Numbered from the stretch's first letter, positions 33,972 to 43,232 are shown. The stretch is DNA of 64,000 nt from UKL13-3 sp964392775 (GCA_964392775.1 CAYMRD010000011.1:45331-109330); one strand, 5' to 3'. The notes: generated by a model not told the origin, from the sequence alone. Program-made: numbers and translations.

Positions 33972-33979
33972 TACTTTTG
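33972..33979 (+). promoter_or_regulatory. -7 box upstream of the GT2 gene
   Basis: TACTTTTG matches TAnnTTTG, 21 nt before the ATG at 34001. This leaves a short untranslated leader, unlike the 4-nt cases in this window. Confidence 0.5.
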
Positions 33980-34000
33980 CCACGCTAAATAATTGCATGC

Positions 34001-34744
34001 ATGCTCAATCATAAAAAAGTAGTAGTGGTAATGCCGGCCTATAATGCCGCTCTCACCCTTAACAAAACATATAAAGAGATTCCTTTTGATATTGTGGATG
34101 AGGTGATTTTGGTGGACGATGCAGGAAAAGACAATACGGCCGAGGTGGCACGCAATCTTGGTATTCAGCATGTAATCAGGCACGAACGCAACAAAGGATA
34201 CGGAGGCAACCAAAAAACCTGCTACAACAAAGCGCGTGAGATTGGAGCCGATATTGTTATCATGCTGCACCCGGATTATCAGTACACACCCAAGCTGATA
34301 ACGGCTATGGCCAGCATTATAGCCAACGATTTATACCCTGTTGTGTTTGGCTCTCGTATTTTGGGAATGGGAGCCCTCAAAGGAGGTATGCCCATGTATA
34401 AGTTCATTTTTAACAGATGCCTCACCTTATTCCAGAATATTATGATGCATCAGAAACTTTCTGAGTACCATACCGGTTACAGAGCTTTTAGCAGAGAGGT
34501 TTTGGAAAAAGTGAATTATGAATTATGTTCGGATGATTTTGTATTCGATAATCAGATGATTGCTCAGATATTTTATGCAGGTTTCGAAATAGGAGAGGTT
34601 ACTTGTCCAACCAAGTATTTTCCGGAGGCTTCATCCATTAATTTCAAACGAAGCAGTATTTATGGGTTAGGTGTATTGCAAACTTCCATTATTTACCGCC
34701 TCCAAAAATGGGGTCTGGGGTCGTTTAAAATCTTTGGTTCGTAA
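34001..34744 (+). CDS. Family 2 glycosyltransferase (DPM1-like)
   Basis: 247 residues, soluble GT-A fold. VVVVMPAYNAALTLNKT at the N-terminus, VILVDDAGKDNTAEVA (UDP/GDP-sugar binding), NKGYGGNQKTCYNKA, the metal motif MLHPDYQY, and the acceptor-side EYHTGYRAFSREVL. The pattern is that of dolichol/undecaprenyl-phosphate mannose synthase-like enzymes, but without C-terminal membrane helices. Likely role: activated sugar transfer to a polyprenyl lipid. Overlapping regulation with the next gene is likely, which starts 1 bp after its stop. Confidence 0.9.
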   Translation: MLNHKKVVVVMPAYNAALTLNKTYKEIPFDIVDEVILVDDAGKDNTAEVARNLGIQHVIRHERNKGYGGNQKTCYNKAREIGADIVIMLHPDYQYTPKLITAMASIIANDLYPVVFGSRILGMGALKGGMPMYKFIFNRCLTLFQNIMMHQKLSEYHTGYRAFSREVLEKVNYELCSDDFVFDNQMIAQIFYAGFEIGEVTCPTKYFPEASSINFKRSSIYGLGVLQTSIIYRLQKWGLGSFKIFGS

Positions 34745-34745
34745 A

Positions 34746-35105
34746 ATGAAGAAATTCAATGCCTTGTTTCTGTTATCCTTATTCCTGCTGGTAATTGCCT
34801 TTCCGGGATACGGTCGCAGTGTGCAAAGCAGTTCCGGAAGCTGTAAGGAGCAATTTTCCGAAACATCCACATCCCTTGATCAATTACTCAAACGTTGCCT
34901 GCAAACGGGAATTAACCTCATGGAAGAAGAACGGGTCAACGAAGAAGGGGATGATTCATCTTCCTCAGCTCTTTGTTTTATATTAGACAGACAGGCTTCG
35001 CTCTTAGAGTTTAAAGCAGATATACTGAGCTATTTTACCAATCATTCCTTTAGTTTATTAGAGATTACACTGATGGGTAACTACCCGCCTCCCGATTGTA
35101 TTTGA
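34746..35105 (+). CDS. Small predicted secreted protein of unknown function
   Basis: 119 residues: a signal peptide (MKKFNALFLLSLFLLVIAFPGYG) then a short, Ser/Glu-rich mature part with four cysteines (GSCKEQ, KRCLQTG, ALCFIL and the terminal PPDCI). No known domain. It starts 1 bp after the GT2 gene, so co-transcription is likely. The longer open frame upstream overlaps the GT2 gene and was not used. Confidence 0.65.
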   Translation: MKKFNALFLLSLFLLVIAFPGYGRSVQSSSGSCKEQFSETSTSLDQLLKRCLQTGINLMEEERVNEEGDDSSSSALCFILDRQASLLEFKADILSYFTNHSFSLLEITLMGNYPPPDCI

Positions 35106-35313
35106 TTGTCTTTTTGTTTTTTAGGCTATCTTAGATAAAGGTAGTTGTATTTATTAAGTGACTGTGGGGAAGATGTCAATTTACCCCTGAAAGAGAACCA
35201 ACCGCACACCTTCTAAAAAACTTGTACGAGGAATTCCCTTTGGGGTCGGGTGGGGCGGAGGATAAAAGAAGTTTACCTGAAACAGTTTTCATTATATAGC
35301 ACATCAATCATAC
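35106..35313. repeat. Intergenic spacer with CCGCACAC-type repeat remnant
   Basis: Positions 35202-35223 (CCGCACAC, then C, TTCTAAAA, AACTT) match the centre of the MITE-like element at 17883-17904 in 20 of 22 bases. No inverted arms of the same length remain, though CCCTTTGGGG follows at 35236-35245. The rest of the spacer is free of genes. Confidence 0.6.
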
Positions 35314-37554
35314 ATGAGAGACGAAGTTAATATACAGTCTGTATCGACAAAGTATTTAAGATATGACCTTCCGGCAGGTATAGCCGTGTTTTTTGTGGCG
35401 GTTCCACTCTGTTTAGGAATTGCCCACGCCTCGGGAGCCCCTCTTATTTCGGGTTTAATTACCGGAATTATCGGAGGTGTCATTACCGGGCTTATCAGCA
35501 ACTCACAGCTAAGTGTAAGCGGGCCGGCCGCAGGTTTAACAGCCATTGCCATTGCCGGAATCGCAAGCCTGGGTTCTTTTGAAGCTTTTTTACTGGCTAC
35601 CGTTATTGCCGGACTTATACAAATTGTTCTGGGGTCTTTAAAAGCCGGCTTCATAGCCACCTATATTCCCAATACCATAATCAAGGGAATGTTATCAGCC
35701 ATCGGATTAATCCTTATTATTAAACAGTTTCCCCATCTGATAGGATACGATATTGAGGCCATGGGGGTACAGGAATTTAATGACACCATTCAGGATATGA
35801 ATGTGCAGCATGCTCCGGGGTCCAATTCGTTTACCATCTTTTTAGAAGGTTTCAACAACTTACATTCCGGAGTTTTGGTTATTGGATTGGCGAGCGTGTT
35901 TTTTCTGGTGATCTGGGACAAATTTTTCCAACACCGCTTCAAAACCTTACCGGGTTCGTTGCTGGTGGTTTTATTAGGCGTTGCCATTAATTATATCGTT
36001 GAACACTGGCTGTTTAATATGCCTTTAGGAGCTGATCATTTTGTGAATATTCCTAAAATCGACAATATTTCGGAGTTTATGTATATCAGCACGTTTCCCG
36101 ATTGGAAATCACTGGCCAATTACTCCGTGTATACTACGGCCTTTACCATTGCGGTGGTTGCATCCATCGAAACCTTGTTATCGGTAGAGGCGGTTGATAA
36201 ACTGGATCCGATGAAACGAAGCACTCCGGCCAATCGAGAACTCGTGGCGCAGGGGATTGGAAATACGCTTGCCGGATTATTCGGAGGATTGCCTATGACA
36301 GCCGTTATTGTTCGGGGTTCGGTGAACGTTTCGGCAGGAGCGCACACCAAACTGTCAGCCATATTGCATGGTACATTTATTTTGGTAGCCGTTATTTTTC
36401 TGTCATCGCTGATGAACATGATTCCGTTAGCCAGTCTGGCAGCCGTATTGATTTACACCGGATATAAATTGCTGGCTCCTCAGTTGCTGGTGGAGCAATA
36501 CCGCAAAGGATTGGGTCAGTTTGTTCCGTTCATTGTTACCGTTGTAGCGATTGTGTTTACGGATCTGCTTATCGGAGTAGGGTTGGGTATAACCATATCC
36601 TTGTTTTTTATTGTCAAAGAAGACTATAAAGGCACAGTGCTGAAAGTAAGCGATATGGGCAGACGTAAACGGATTGTATTAGGTGAAAATATCACCTTCC
36701 TGCACAGGCCTAAATTCGTCAAAATATTAAGTCAGATACCCGAAGGGAGTATCCTCGAAATTGACGGATCCCGAAACCATTTTATCGATAAAGACATCCT
36801 TGAACTTATTACCAGCTTTAAAGAAAAAGCAGCTCAACAAAATATTGAACTCATTATCGGAGGACTAAAACAAATGCAAAACGAAGATTTAAAAGAAAGC
36901 ATGCGCAAATCATACGAGCGCTTATTTGAAAATAACGAAAAGTGGATCGCTAACCGCCAAAAAGAAGATCCTGAATACTTTAATAAATTGTCGGTGGGGC
37001 AAACACCACAGTATTTATTCATTGGATGCTCGGACAGCCGGGTTCCGGCAAATGAGATTACCGGAACAGATGCCGGTGACATGTTTGTACACCGCAATAT
37101 TGCCAATATGGTTGTCAATACTGATATCAACATGTTGTCGGTGGTACAATATTCGGTTGAAGTATTAAATGTAAAACACATCATTGTTTGTGGTCATTAT
37201 GGTTGTGGTGGAGTGAAAGAAGCCATGCATCACCGCTCAAACGGTATTATTGATAAATGGTTGCGAAACATCAAAGATGTGATGCGTTTGCACAAAGCCG
37301 AACTGGATCATATACATGATGATGATCAACGCTACCGCAGATTGATTGAGTTGAATGTAAAAGAGCAGGTAGTAAACCTGATGAAAATATCATTCATTCA
37401 AAAAAACAGGGCCCAATACGGGTTTCCCGAAGTACACGGCTGGGTGTATGACATCAGCAACGGAAAACTTATTGACATGAAGGTTGATATTGAAAAAGAG
37501 TTCCCTGAGTACAATGATTTGTACAAGATTGACACCGAAGAAAATTCTATTTAA
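35314..37554 (+). CDS. SulP family bicarbonate/anion transporter fused to beta-carbonic anhydrase
   Basis: 746 residues in three parts. First, a SulP transporter core (about 1-440) with DLPAGIAVFFVAVPLCLGIA and VSGPAAGLTAIAIAGI. Then a STAS-like domain (about 455-530; GSILEIDGSRNHFIDKDIL). Last, a beta-class carbonic anhydrase (about 540-740) with zinc ligands Cys572 and Asp574 in GCSDSR and His628 and Cys631 in CGHYGCGG. The fusion couples anion import with bicarbonate/CO2 interconversion. Similar SulP-anhydrase fusions are known. Direction and ion specificity are not shown by sequence. It overlaps the convergent ArnT-like gene by 8 bp. Confidence 0.93.
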   Translation: MRDEVNIQSVSTKYLRYDLPAGIAVFFVAVPLCLGIAHASGAPLISGLITGIIGGVITGLISNSQLSVSGPAAGLTAIAIAGIASLGSFEAFLLATVIAGLIQIVLGSLKAGFIATYIPNTIIKGMLSAIGLILIIKQFPHLIGYDIEAMGVQEFNDTIQDMNVQHAPGSNSFTIFLEGFNNLHSGVLVIGLASVFFLVIWDKFFQHRFKTLPGSLLVVLLGVAINYIVEHWLFNMPLGADHFVNIPKIDNISEFMYISTFPDWKSLANYSVYTTAFTIAVVASIETLLSVEAVDKLDPMKRSTPANRELVAQGIGNTLAGLFGGLPMTAVIVRGSVNVSAGAHTKLSAILHGTFILVAVIFLSSLMNMIPLASLAAVLIYTGYKLLAPQLLVEQYRKGLGQFVPFIVTVVAIVFTDLLIGVGLGITISLFFIVKEDYKGTVLKVSDMGRRKRIVLGENITFLHRPKFVKILSQIPEGSILEIDGSRNHFIDKDILELITSFKEKAAQQNIELIIGGLKQMQNEDLKESMRKSYERLFENNEKWIANRQKEDPEYFNKLSVGQTPQYLFIGCSDSRVPANEITGTDAGDMFVHRNIANMVVNTDINMLSVVQYSVEVLNVKHIIVCGHYGCGGVKEAMHHRSNGIIDKWLRNIKDVMRLHKAELDHIHDDDQRYRRLIELNVKEQVVNLMKISFIQKNRAQYGFPEVHGWVYDISNGKLIDMKVDIEKEFPEYNDLYKIDTEENSI

Positions 37555-39175
37555 CGGGTTCCCGTTTCCAAAAAATAAAACCGCCTTTGCGACCGATTTC
37601 AAGGACTCCATAGTCTTTGACTTCGGTCTCTCCGGTAATCTTAGAAACAAAATAAGCCGGCTTGTCGGTATTGCCAAACAGTAACCAGTTTCTGTCATTG
37701 TATTCAGGATGAGTATGAGGCTGGGTTTGAGCATAAAAATACTGCGCATAACTTTTCATGCCCAGGGTTTCTACATAACAATCCTTGCCTTGTAAACTTT
37801 CATAAAACTCAATAGCGGGCCGTTGTGTATAAGCTTCAATTTTGGGTACAACCCATGCCAGATATGCCGGTAAAGCAATCATAATACCTGCCAGCAAACC
37901 AACCACACCTTTCATGGTTTCTCCTTTTGCCTGCAATACCAGTGTTCTAATCAATAATCCGAGGAGAAGAATACCAATAGTCCATTCAAATCCGTTCCAC
38001 CCGGCACTCACCGAAAGGCAAGCCACAGCAAAATCATCTTTTATGTACGGAATCAACAGGTGTTTATAATGTCCAATCAGGGGTAAAGCAGCCATTGCTG
38101 CACTCATTGCGATGCCAATAATACCCATCAATCCAAGCAGCCATTTAGGAACCTGTTTTTCCTTTAGCAATAATTGGTCAACACCAAAGGCTGCCATAAA
38201 CGTGAGGGGCATCCAGCATAAGGAACTGTAGTGAACAATTTTGGTGGTAACAGCCGAAAACAATATCAAAACCACCCAAAACAGGGTATTCATCCAGCGT
38301 TTTAAGATGATTTCTTCGGGGTTAACTGTTTTGGAAAGAAACCCCTGAATGCTGAAAACAGAAGCAGGGAAAGCTCCAAACAATAACACTACCGGATGGT
38401 AATACCAGGGCTGGCCGTGACCTGCGACAGGGTTTTTAAACAAGTCGATTTGGTAAACGATAAAATCTTTGAGCACTCCAAATCCATTTTGACTGACTTC
38501 AACGGCTACCCATAAACTTGAAACGCCAAGAATAATGAGTACACATAATACCACCTGATACCAGTTAAAGAAAAACTCAAACCGGTTGCGTATCCAAAAT
38601 ACCAACACACATAAGGCTGCCACCAGTAAGGCTACGGGGCCTTTGGTGAGAACCGCCAATCCCAGGCTTAACCCGATGAGGGCAAAACGTTTGGTGCGGT
38701 TTTCTTTTTCCTGTTTGAGAGAAGCCTGACTAAGCTGCCAGATTGCATAAAAAATAAAGAGATTGAACCAGGGGTCGATAATGCCGCTTTTAAAATACAA
38801 TGCAGGGGTGAATGAGCCGGCCATAAACAATACCCAAAGCCAGGCAAAGCGGGTATTTACCTTTGTTTTACCAATATGAAAAAGTAAACAAAGCGACAAA
38901 ATACCACAAACAGCATTGGGGAAACGGGCAGCAAATTCATTGATGCCAAAGGCTTTCATGCTCAGGGCCTGAAGCCAGAAGAACAGAGGTGGTTTTTCCC
39001 AGAAAGGCTGAAAATTGATTTGTACCCTGAAGTATTCGCCCGAAACCAGCATCTCACGTGCCGATTCGGCAAAATTGATTTCGTCCCAATCAAACAAATG
39101 AACAGCGCCCAAAAAAGGTATAAACAACAAAGCAGCAAGTGCAGCAACAACTGATGTATGTTGTGGGAATCTCAT
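37547..39175 (-). CDS. ArnT-like GT-C glycosyltransferase (PMT/GT83 family)
   Basis: 542 residues with about 11-13 membrane helices. The N-terminal loop motif HLFDWDEINFAESAREM supplies the DxE catalytic pair, and FWEKPPLFFWLQALSMKAFG is a typical ArnT/PMT block. The C-terminal part is a small periplasmic domain (about 445-540). It probably moves a sugar from a polyprenyl-phosphate carrier to lipid A or a glycan. It is translationally coupled to the upstream PAP2 gene by a 4-bp overlap, which points to lipid A or carrier-lipid metabolism. Confidence 0.9.
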   Translation of the reverse strand: MRFPQHTSVVAALAALLFIPFLGAVHLFDWDEINFAESAREMLVSGEYFRVQINFQPFWEKPPLFFWLQALSMKAFGINEFAARFPNAVCGILSLCLLFHIGKTKVNTRFAWLWVLFMAGSFTPALYFKSGIIDPWFNLFIFYAIWQLSQASLKQEKENRTKRFALIGLSLGLAVLTKGPVALLVAALCVLVFWIRNRFEFFFNWYQVVLCVLIILGVSSLWVAVEVSQNGFGVLKDFIVYQIDLFKNPVAGHGQPWYYHPVVLLFGAFPASVFSIQGFLSKTVNPEEIILKRWMNTLFWVVLILFSAVTTKIVHYSSLCWMPLTFMAAFGVDQLLLKEKQVPKWLLGLMGIIGIAMSAAMAALPLIGHYKHLLIPYIKDDFAVACLSVSAGWNGFEWTIGILLLGLLIRTLVLQAKGETMKGVVGLLAGIMIALPAYLAWVVPKIEAYTQRPAIEFYESLQGKDCYVETLGMKSYAQYFYAQTQPHTHPEYNDRNWLLFGNTDKPAYFVSKITGETEVKDYGVLEIGRKGGFIFWKREPVK

Positions 39176-39837
39176 GACTGAGCCGGATTAAATGTTTTAT
39201 AAGCGGCAAATAACAAGGTGCTGAACAAGGTTCCGATTATCGCTCCGGCCAATACATCCATCCAGAAATGTTGTAGTAAATAGATGCGTGAAACCCCCAC
39301 CAGTGTTGCGATAAAAGCCCATACCCATCCAATCTTTTTGGGTTTTAACAACAAAGCCAATAATGTATACAAAGAAAACCCTGCTGTGGTATGACCGGAT
39401 GGAAAACTGTTCAGATGATTCATCTCCACACCCGGAACAAAATACAAACCACTGATGCCCTCCATTAATACAGCCGGACGGTGGTAGTCGTCAAATACCT
39501 GATGTTTTAAAAATTGGGTAATCAACGATGGAATCACCAAACACAATACTACCGGAATAAACCAGCTTCGTTTATAAACGATTAAAACCAAACCGACAAG
39601 GGTTAAAAACCACCCATCGCCTAAATACGTCATGAGTATCATTACCTGATCGAGCAGGGGAGTATGGGTATTGTTAATCCAAATGGATAAGGCAAACTGA
39701 GAATACAAAAGCTGATAGTAAAGTCCTAATAGCCAAATGAGAGCAAATGCCAGATAATAATTTCTGTTGAGTTGGAGGGTTGCGCGAAGCTGTTGAAGGT
39801 ACACAAGGGCAAATTTCAACGAAAAAATGTCAAACAC
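39172..39837 (-). CDS. PAP2 family lipid phosphatase
   Basis: 221 residues with about six membrane helices. The three phosphatase signatures are present: KHQVFDDYHRP, FPSGHTTAGFSL and SRIYLLQHFWMDVLAG with the catalytic histidines. Family members act on undecaprenyl pyrophosphate, lipid A or phosphatidic acids. The start is a GTG; an internal TTG at SLKF is possible. Its stop overlaps the ATG of the ArnT-like gene (positions 39172-39175), so the two are co-expressed. Confidence 0.9.
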   Translation of the reverse strand: MFDIFSLKFALVYLQQLRATLQLNRNYYLAFALIWLLGLYYQLLYSQFALSIWINNTHTPLLDQVMILMTYLGDGWFLTLVGLVLIVYKRSWFIPVVLCLVIPSLITQFLKHQVFDDYHRPAVLMEGISGLYFVPGVEMNHLNSFPSGHTTAGFSLYTLLALLLKPKKIGWVWAFIATLVGVSRIYLLQHFWMDVLAGAIIGTLFSTLLFAAYKTFNPAQS

Positions 39838-39881
39838 AAAAAAAATATATTATTGAAAATCAAATATGTAAATAATTAATA

Positions 39882-39921
39882 GTACCATGTATTGCAAAGT
39901 ACCTTGTTGGTTTTACATTTG
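39882..39921 (+). promoter_or_regulatory. padR-pspC promoter with a direct-repeat candidate operator
   Basis: -7 box TACATTTG at 39914-39921, with TTG at 39892-39894 placed 19 nt upstream as the -33 element. Two direct repeats GTACC[A/T]TGT at 39882-39890 and 39899-39907 bracket that -33 element. Autoregulation by the encoded PadR protein is a plausible reading. Confidence 0.6.
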
Positions 39922-39942
39922 TTCCCGAAAATAAGAGTTTAT

Positions 39943-40293
39943 ATGGCAATGAATATCGATAACTCAAAAGCACAGATGAAAAAGGGAATACTCGAATTGT
40001 GTATTCTAAGCATCATCTCACGTGGTGAAGCGTATGCCTCTGATATTATTGAGGAGCTAAAATCGTCAAAGCTGATTGTGGTAGAAGGAACCCTGTATCC
40101 TTTACTCACCCGGTTGAAAAATGACGGATTGCTCAGTTATCAATGGGTAGAATCTTCGGCAGGTCCGCCCCGGAAGTATTTTACGCTTACGCCCGAAGGC
40201 GAACAATTTTTAAACGGCCTCAACGATACCTGGTCGGAACTTGTTGAAGCGGTTTCCAATCTTACCCAAAATAATACACCAAGCTATGAATAA
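39943..40293 (+). CDS. PadR family transcriptional regulator
   Basis: 116 residues with a winged helix-turn-helix: MKKGILELCILSIISRGEAY (helix 1), ASDIIEELKS, VVEGTLYPLLTRLKNDGLLSYQW (recognition helix and wing) and PPRKYFTLTPEGEQFL. Closest to the short PadR subfamily without the long C-terminal dimer domain. It is followed, with an 8-bp overlap, by a PspC-domain gene, a common pairing. The preceding 17 codons of the open frame are not used because the promoter lies within them. Confidence 0.92.
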   Translation: MAMNIDNSKAQMKKGILELCILSIISRGEAYASDIIEELKSSKLIVVEGTLYPLLTRLKNDGLLSYQWVESSAGPPRKYFTLTPEGEQFLNGLNDTWSELVEAVSNLTQNNTPSYE

Positions 40294-42127
40294 AGTTGTA
40301 AACATGAACCTCAATGGCATTGTATTCAATATAGATGAATCGGCCTATGAGCAGCTCAAAAAATATCTGGATGGTTTAAAGACTTATTTCAGCGGACAAG
40401 AAGGGGCTGCCGAAATTATTCAGGACATAGAAGCCCGTATTGCTGAACTGCTATTAGAAAAACGTGTCCACAAACATGTTGTTATAACTGTAACCGACAT
40501 CTCCGATATTATAGCCATCATGGGCGAACCCGGACAAATGGATGGGGATGCACCGGATAAAGAAGCGGAACAGGAAAAAGTTCAGGAGCCTGAAAACGAT
40601 GGATACAAACAATTGCGCAGAGATCCCAACCACAAAACCCTGGGAGGGGTATGTGCGGGTATCGCCAATTATTTCAACATCGACATGATGATTCCCCGCA
40701 TTTTATTTCTGATTGCCTTCTTCATGTTTGGAACCGGTATTTTGGTGTATATCATCATGTGGGTTGTGATCCCGGAAGGTACCGGAAATGAAACCGAAAA
40801 TTCTCAAATGCAGGTTAAACGTTTGTTTCGAGATTCGGAAAACAGTCGTATAGGGGGCGTGTGTGCAGGTATTGCCGAATACCTGTCGATTGATGCAGTT
40901 TGGCTTCGACTCGGATTTTTGATCGCCTTATTTGTATTTGGAACCGGATTTTTAGCTTATATCATCTTGTGGATTGCCATTCCTCAGGCCAAAACATCAG
41001 CCGAAAAATTACAGATGCGCGGCAATCCTGTGGATGTGTCAAATATCGAGAAGGTGGTGAAAGATGCGATTGGAAAACAGTCTGCAATTTCCAAACCGGG
41101 TGTACTGAGTGAAATCATCCGCATCTTTTTTAAGATCACCTCCAAACTTATTGGTTCCTTTTTGTTGCTTCTGGCTATCATACTTCTGGGAAGTGTATTG
41201 TTTTTGTGGAATAACTCGTTTGTTGAAATACTCGAGAAACTTGATATCACTTCAATTTACGGGTATTTTGAGTACGGGTTCGGTATGTTTTGCTTTTCGG
41301 TAGCTACACTCATTTTTGTGGTGGGATTGAAGTTTATGTTTCACACCCGCATCAAAATTGGTGTCCTCTCGCTGGTATTAACGTTTGCTTCTCTTATTGG
41401 GTTAGGATTGATGTTGTATTTTGGATTGCAATACAGGAACAGCGTTGCACGCAAAGCAACGGTTAAAGAAAAGGTGATACGCACCATTGCTCCCGATACA
41501 CTGTATATCAAATCAGATATAACCTATGGCGAAGAAGATGAAGATAGTCATGATGTTTCGGTAGCCATCAACAAAAACACCGAAAGCCGCAGGTATAAAG
41601 TTTCAGGCTCGGTGAATGACTGGGTGAAGGTATTTTACAATACGCGCTTGTCGGTCAGTCCTTCTCAAAAAGATAGCATGCAGTTGGTATTGGTGAAAAA
41701 TGCCCGGGGTAACTCGGATGAAACCGCACAACAAAATGCCCGTGATATCGCTTTTAAATCGGAGTTGACAGGCAATGTATTAACGATTGATGCGGGTATT
41801 CGCCTCGATCAAAGCAAATCATTCAAATACCAGCAGGTACTGGTTAAGCTGCGTGTACCTGTTGGAACCATCATCAAGGTTGATAAAACGGTAATGAAAA
41901 TGATTGACAAACAATACGAAGAAGACTTTGATTTGGGTGAAACGTTTAAGATGACAAGTAAAGGATTGCGTTGTCTGGATTGTTTGGATACCGAAGATGA
42001 TGAAGAGGAAAGGATAAACATTGAATGGAATGTTGATGAAGACGATGGAGAAGTGAATATTAAGATTCGCAAAGAGGAAAAAAATACCGTAGCGGATTCG
42101 GTTACAACGGGAGCTAAAGCAAAATAA
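40286..42127 (+). CDS. Double PspC-domain membrane protein
   Basis: 613 residues. A cytoplasmic N-terminal domain (about 1-105) is followed by two PspC domains, each RRDPNHKTLGGVCAGIANYF or RDSENSRIGGVCAGIAEYL followed by a glycine-rich helix pair (GTGILVYIIMWVVIP; GTGFLAYIILWIAIP). More helices (about 285-390) and a C-terminal beta-rich domain with acidic tail follow. PspC proteins sense or respond to envelope stress in other bacteria. Co-transcribed with padR; probably regulated by it. The start is the ATG inside the padR 3' end. Confidence 0.9.
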   Translation: MNKVVNMNLNGIVFNIDESAYEQLKKYLDGLKTYFSGQEGAAEIIQDIEARIAELLLEKRVHKHVVITVTDISDIIAIMGEPGQMDGDAPDKEAEQEKVQEPENDGYKQLRRDPNHKTLGGVCAGIANYFNIDMMIPRILFLIAFFMFGTGILVYIIMWVVIPEGTGNETENSQMQVKRLFRDSENSRIGGVCAGIAEYLSIDAVWLRLGFLIALFVFGTGFLAYIILWIAIPQAKTSAEKLQMRGNPVDVSNIEKVVKDAIGKQSAISKPGVLSEIIRIFFKITSKLIGSFLLLLAIILLGSVLFLWNNSFVEILEKLDITSIYGYFEYGFGMFCFSVATLIFVVGLKFMFHTRIKIGVLSLVLTFASLIGLGLMLYFGLQYRNSVARKATVKEKVIRTIAPDTLYIKSDITYGEEDEDSHDVSVAINKNTESRRYKVSGSVNDWVKVFYNTRLSVSPSQKDSMQLVLVKNARGNSDETAQQNARDIAFKSELTGNVLTIDAGIRLDQSKSFKYQQVLVKLRVPVGTIIKVDKTVMKMIDKQYEEDFDLGETFKMTSKGLRCLDCLDTEDDEEERINIEWNVDEDDGEVNIKIRKEEKNTVADSVTTGAKAK

Positions 42128-42251
42128 TGTTCATAACTGCCTTTATTGGCAAGTATTTACGGTTGTTGTATCAAAAACATTCTGTAAAACTTGCAAATAA
42201 GATTAAAAACACATTATTTGCCAGCACTGGTTTTTTTGAAACATTCCGACA

Positions 42252-42632
42252 ATGACTAAAAAGAAAAAAATAAGACTGGAGTTCCCGATCAAAGCTTCTC
42301 CCGGGTTGCTCTATAATTACCTGAGCACACCTTCGGGTTTGGCTCAATGGTTTTGTGATGACGTTGATATTTATAACGACTTCTATAAATTCAAATGGGG
42401 CAAGGATGAGCAGGTTGCACAGGTACTTAAAAAATCGGCTAATAAAGGCATTCGTTTTCAGTGGCGCGATGGAGAAGACGATGAGTTTTTTGAATTTGAA
42501 ATTATTCAGGACGAATTAACCGATGATGTTGCTTTAGTGATAACAGAATTTGTGGATCCGTCAGATGAGAAGAATACCTTCCAGCTCTGGGACAGCCAGA
42601 TACACGAACTTAAAATGAGTATAGGAGCCTAA
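42252..42632 (+). CDS. START-like / SRPBCC-fold protein
   Basis: 126 residues, cytoplasmic. KIRLEFPIKASPGLLYNYLS, then GLAQWFCDDVDI and FEFEIIQDELTDDVALVITE form the pattern of START-like domains close to the AHSA1/START_2 group in Bacteroidota. A hydrophobic-ligand-binding fold is inferred; the ligand is unknown. The last codons form the left arm of its own terminator. Confidence 0.82.
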   Translation: MTKKKKIRLEFPIKASPGLLYNYLSTPSGLAQWFCDDVDIYNDFYKFKWGKDEQVAQVLKKSANKGIRFQWRDGEDDEFFEFEIIQDELTDDVALVITEFVDPSDEKNTFQLWDSQIHELKMSIGA

Positions 42633-42646
42633 AGGCTCCTTTTTTT
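42623..42646 (+). terminator. Terminator overlapping the stop codon of the START-like gene
   Basis: AGGAGCC - TAAA - GGCTCCT followed by TTTTTT. The loop contains the TAA stop codon, so the last two codons (GGA GCC) and the terminator stem are the same bases. It lies between convergent genes. Confidence 0.88.
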
Positions 42647-43232
42647 ATGCCCATACAAGGGTTTCCATCCATTGCTCATATTGTTTCACCGCAATGCTGT
42701 CAAACGTATTGAATGTGTTGATATGGTGAGCAGAGGCCAGTTTAAGGTGGGATTGCTGTTGTAAATACGTTTGAATCTGTTCTGCCGACAGGTGTTTGAG
42801 TTTGGTGAACGCCTCCGATTTACAATCGTGGTTCCATACATCCTGGCCTGTACACAACCTCGTTTTTCGCTTACCTGCAAGGTTGTGTGCTGTTGCCTCA
42901 ATATGCAATTGGGCTGTTTGAACAATCAACTGACAACTGATAAAATGTCCCCACCAAAATAGTGTGCGCAATACCAGCTTAAACTCTTTATCCTGTATTT
43001 GCGGGTAATCCAATACCATATACGGCATCAGTTTATAGTTTTCGCCTCTGGTGATTTTATAGTTTTGGTTTCGGTATGATGAAGGAATAGCCTCCAACTG
43101 ACTTAGTTTTTGACCGAGGCCGTTGAATAAAACGTTTGTTTTTTGCATCACCTCGTGTTTTATTTGAGGATAGGAGGAGGAGGAAGCATAATTGCATTCG
43201 TGTTTTGTCAGTTTATTTGCTGATTTTCGCAT
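42645..43232 (-). CDS. Conserved-type hypothetical protein
   Basis: 195 residues with no signal peptide or membrane helices. It is rich in His, Gln and aromatic residues (FWWGHFISCQLIVQTAQLHI) and looks mostly helical. I do not recognise the family. A later ATG (MQKTNVLFNGLG, about 43148) is an alternative start, since the first 28 residues look poorly ordered. It is divergent from the LptF/G gene with only 24 bp between starts, so the promoters must overlap if the long form is right. Confidence 0.7.
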   Translation of the reverse strand: MRKSANKLTKHECNYASSSSYPQIKHEVMQKTNVLFNGLGQKLSQLEAIPSSYRNQNYKITRGENYKLMPYMVLDYPQIQDKEFKLVLRTLFWWGHFISCQLIVQTAQLHIEATAHNLAGKRKTRLCTGQDVWNHDCKSEAFTKLKHLSAEQIQTYLQQQSHLKLASAHHINTFNTFDSIAVKQYEQWMETLVWA

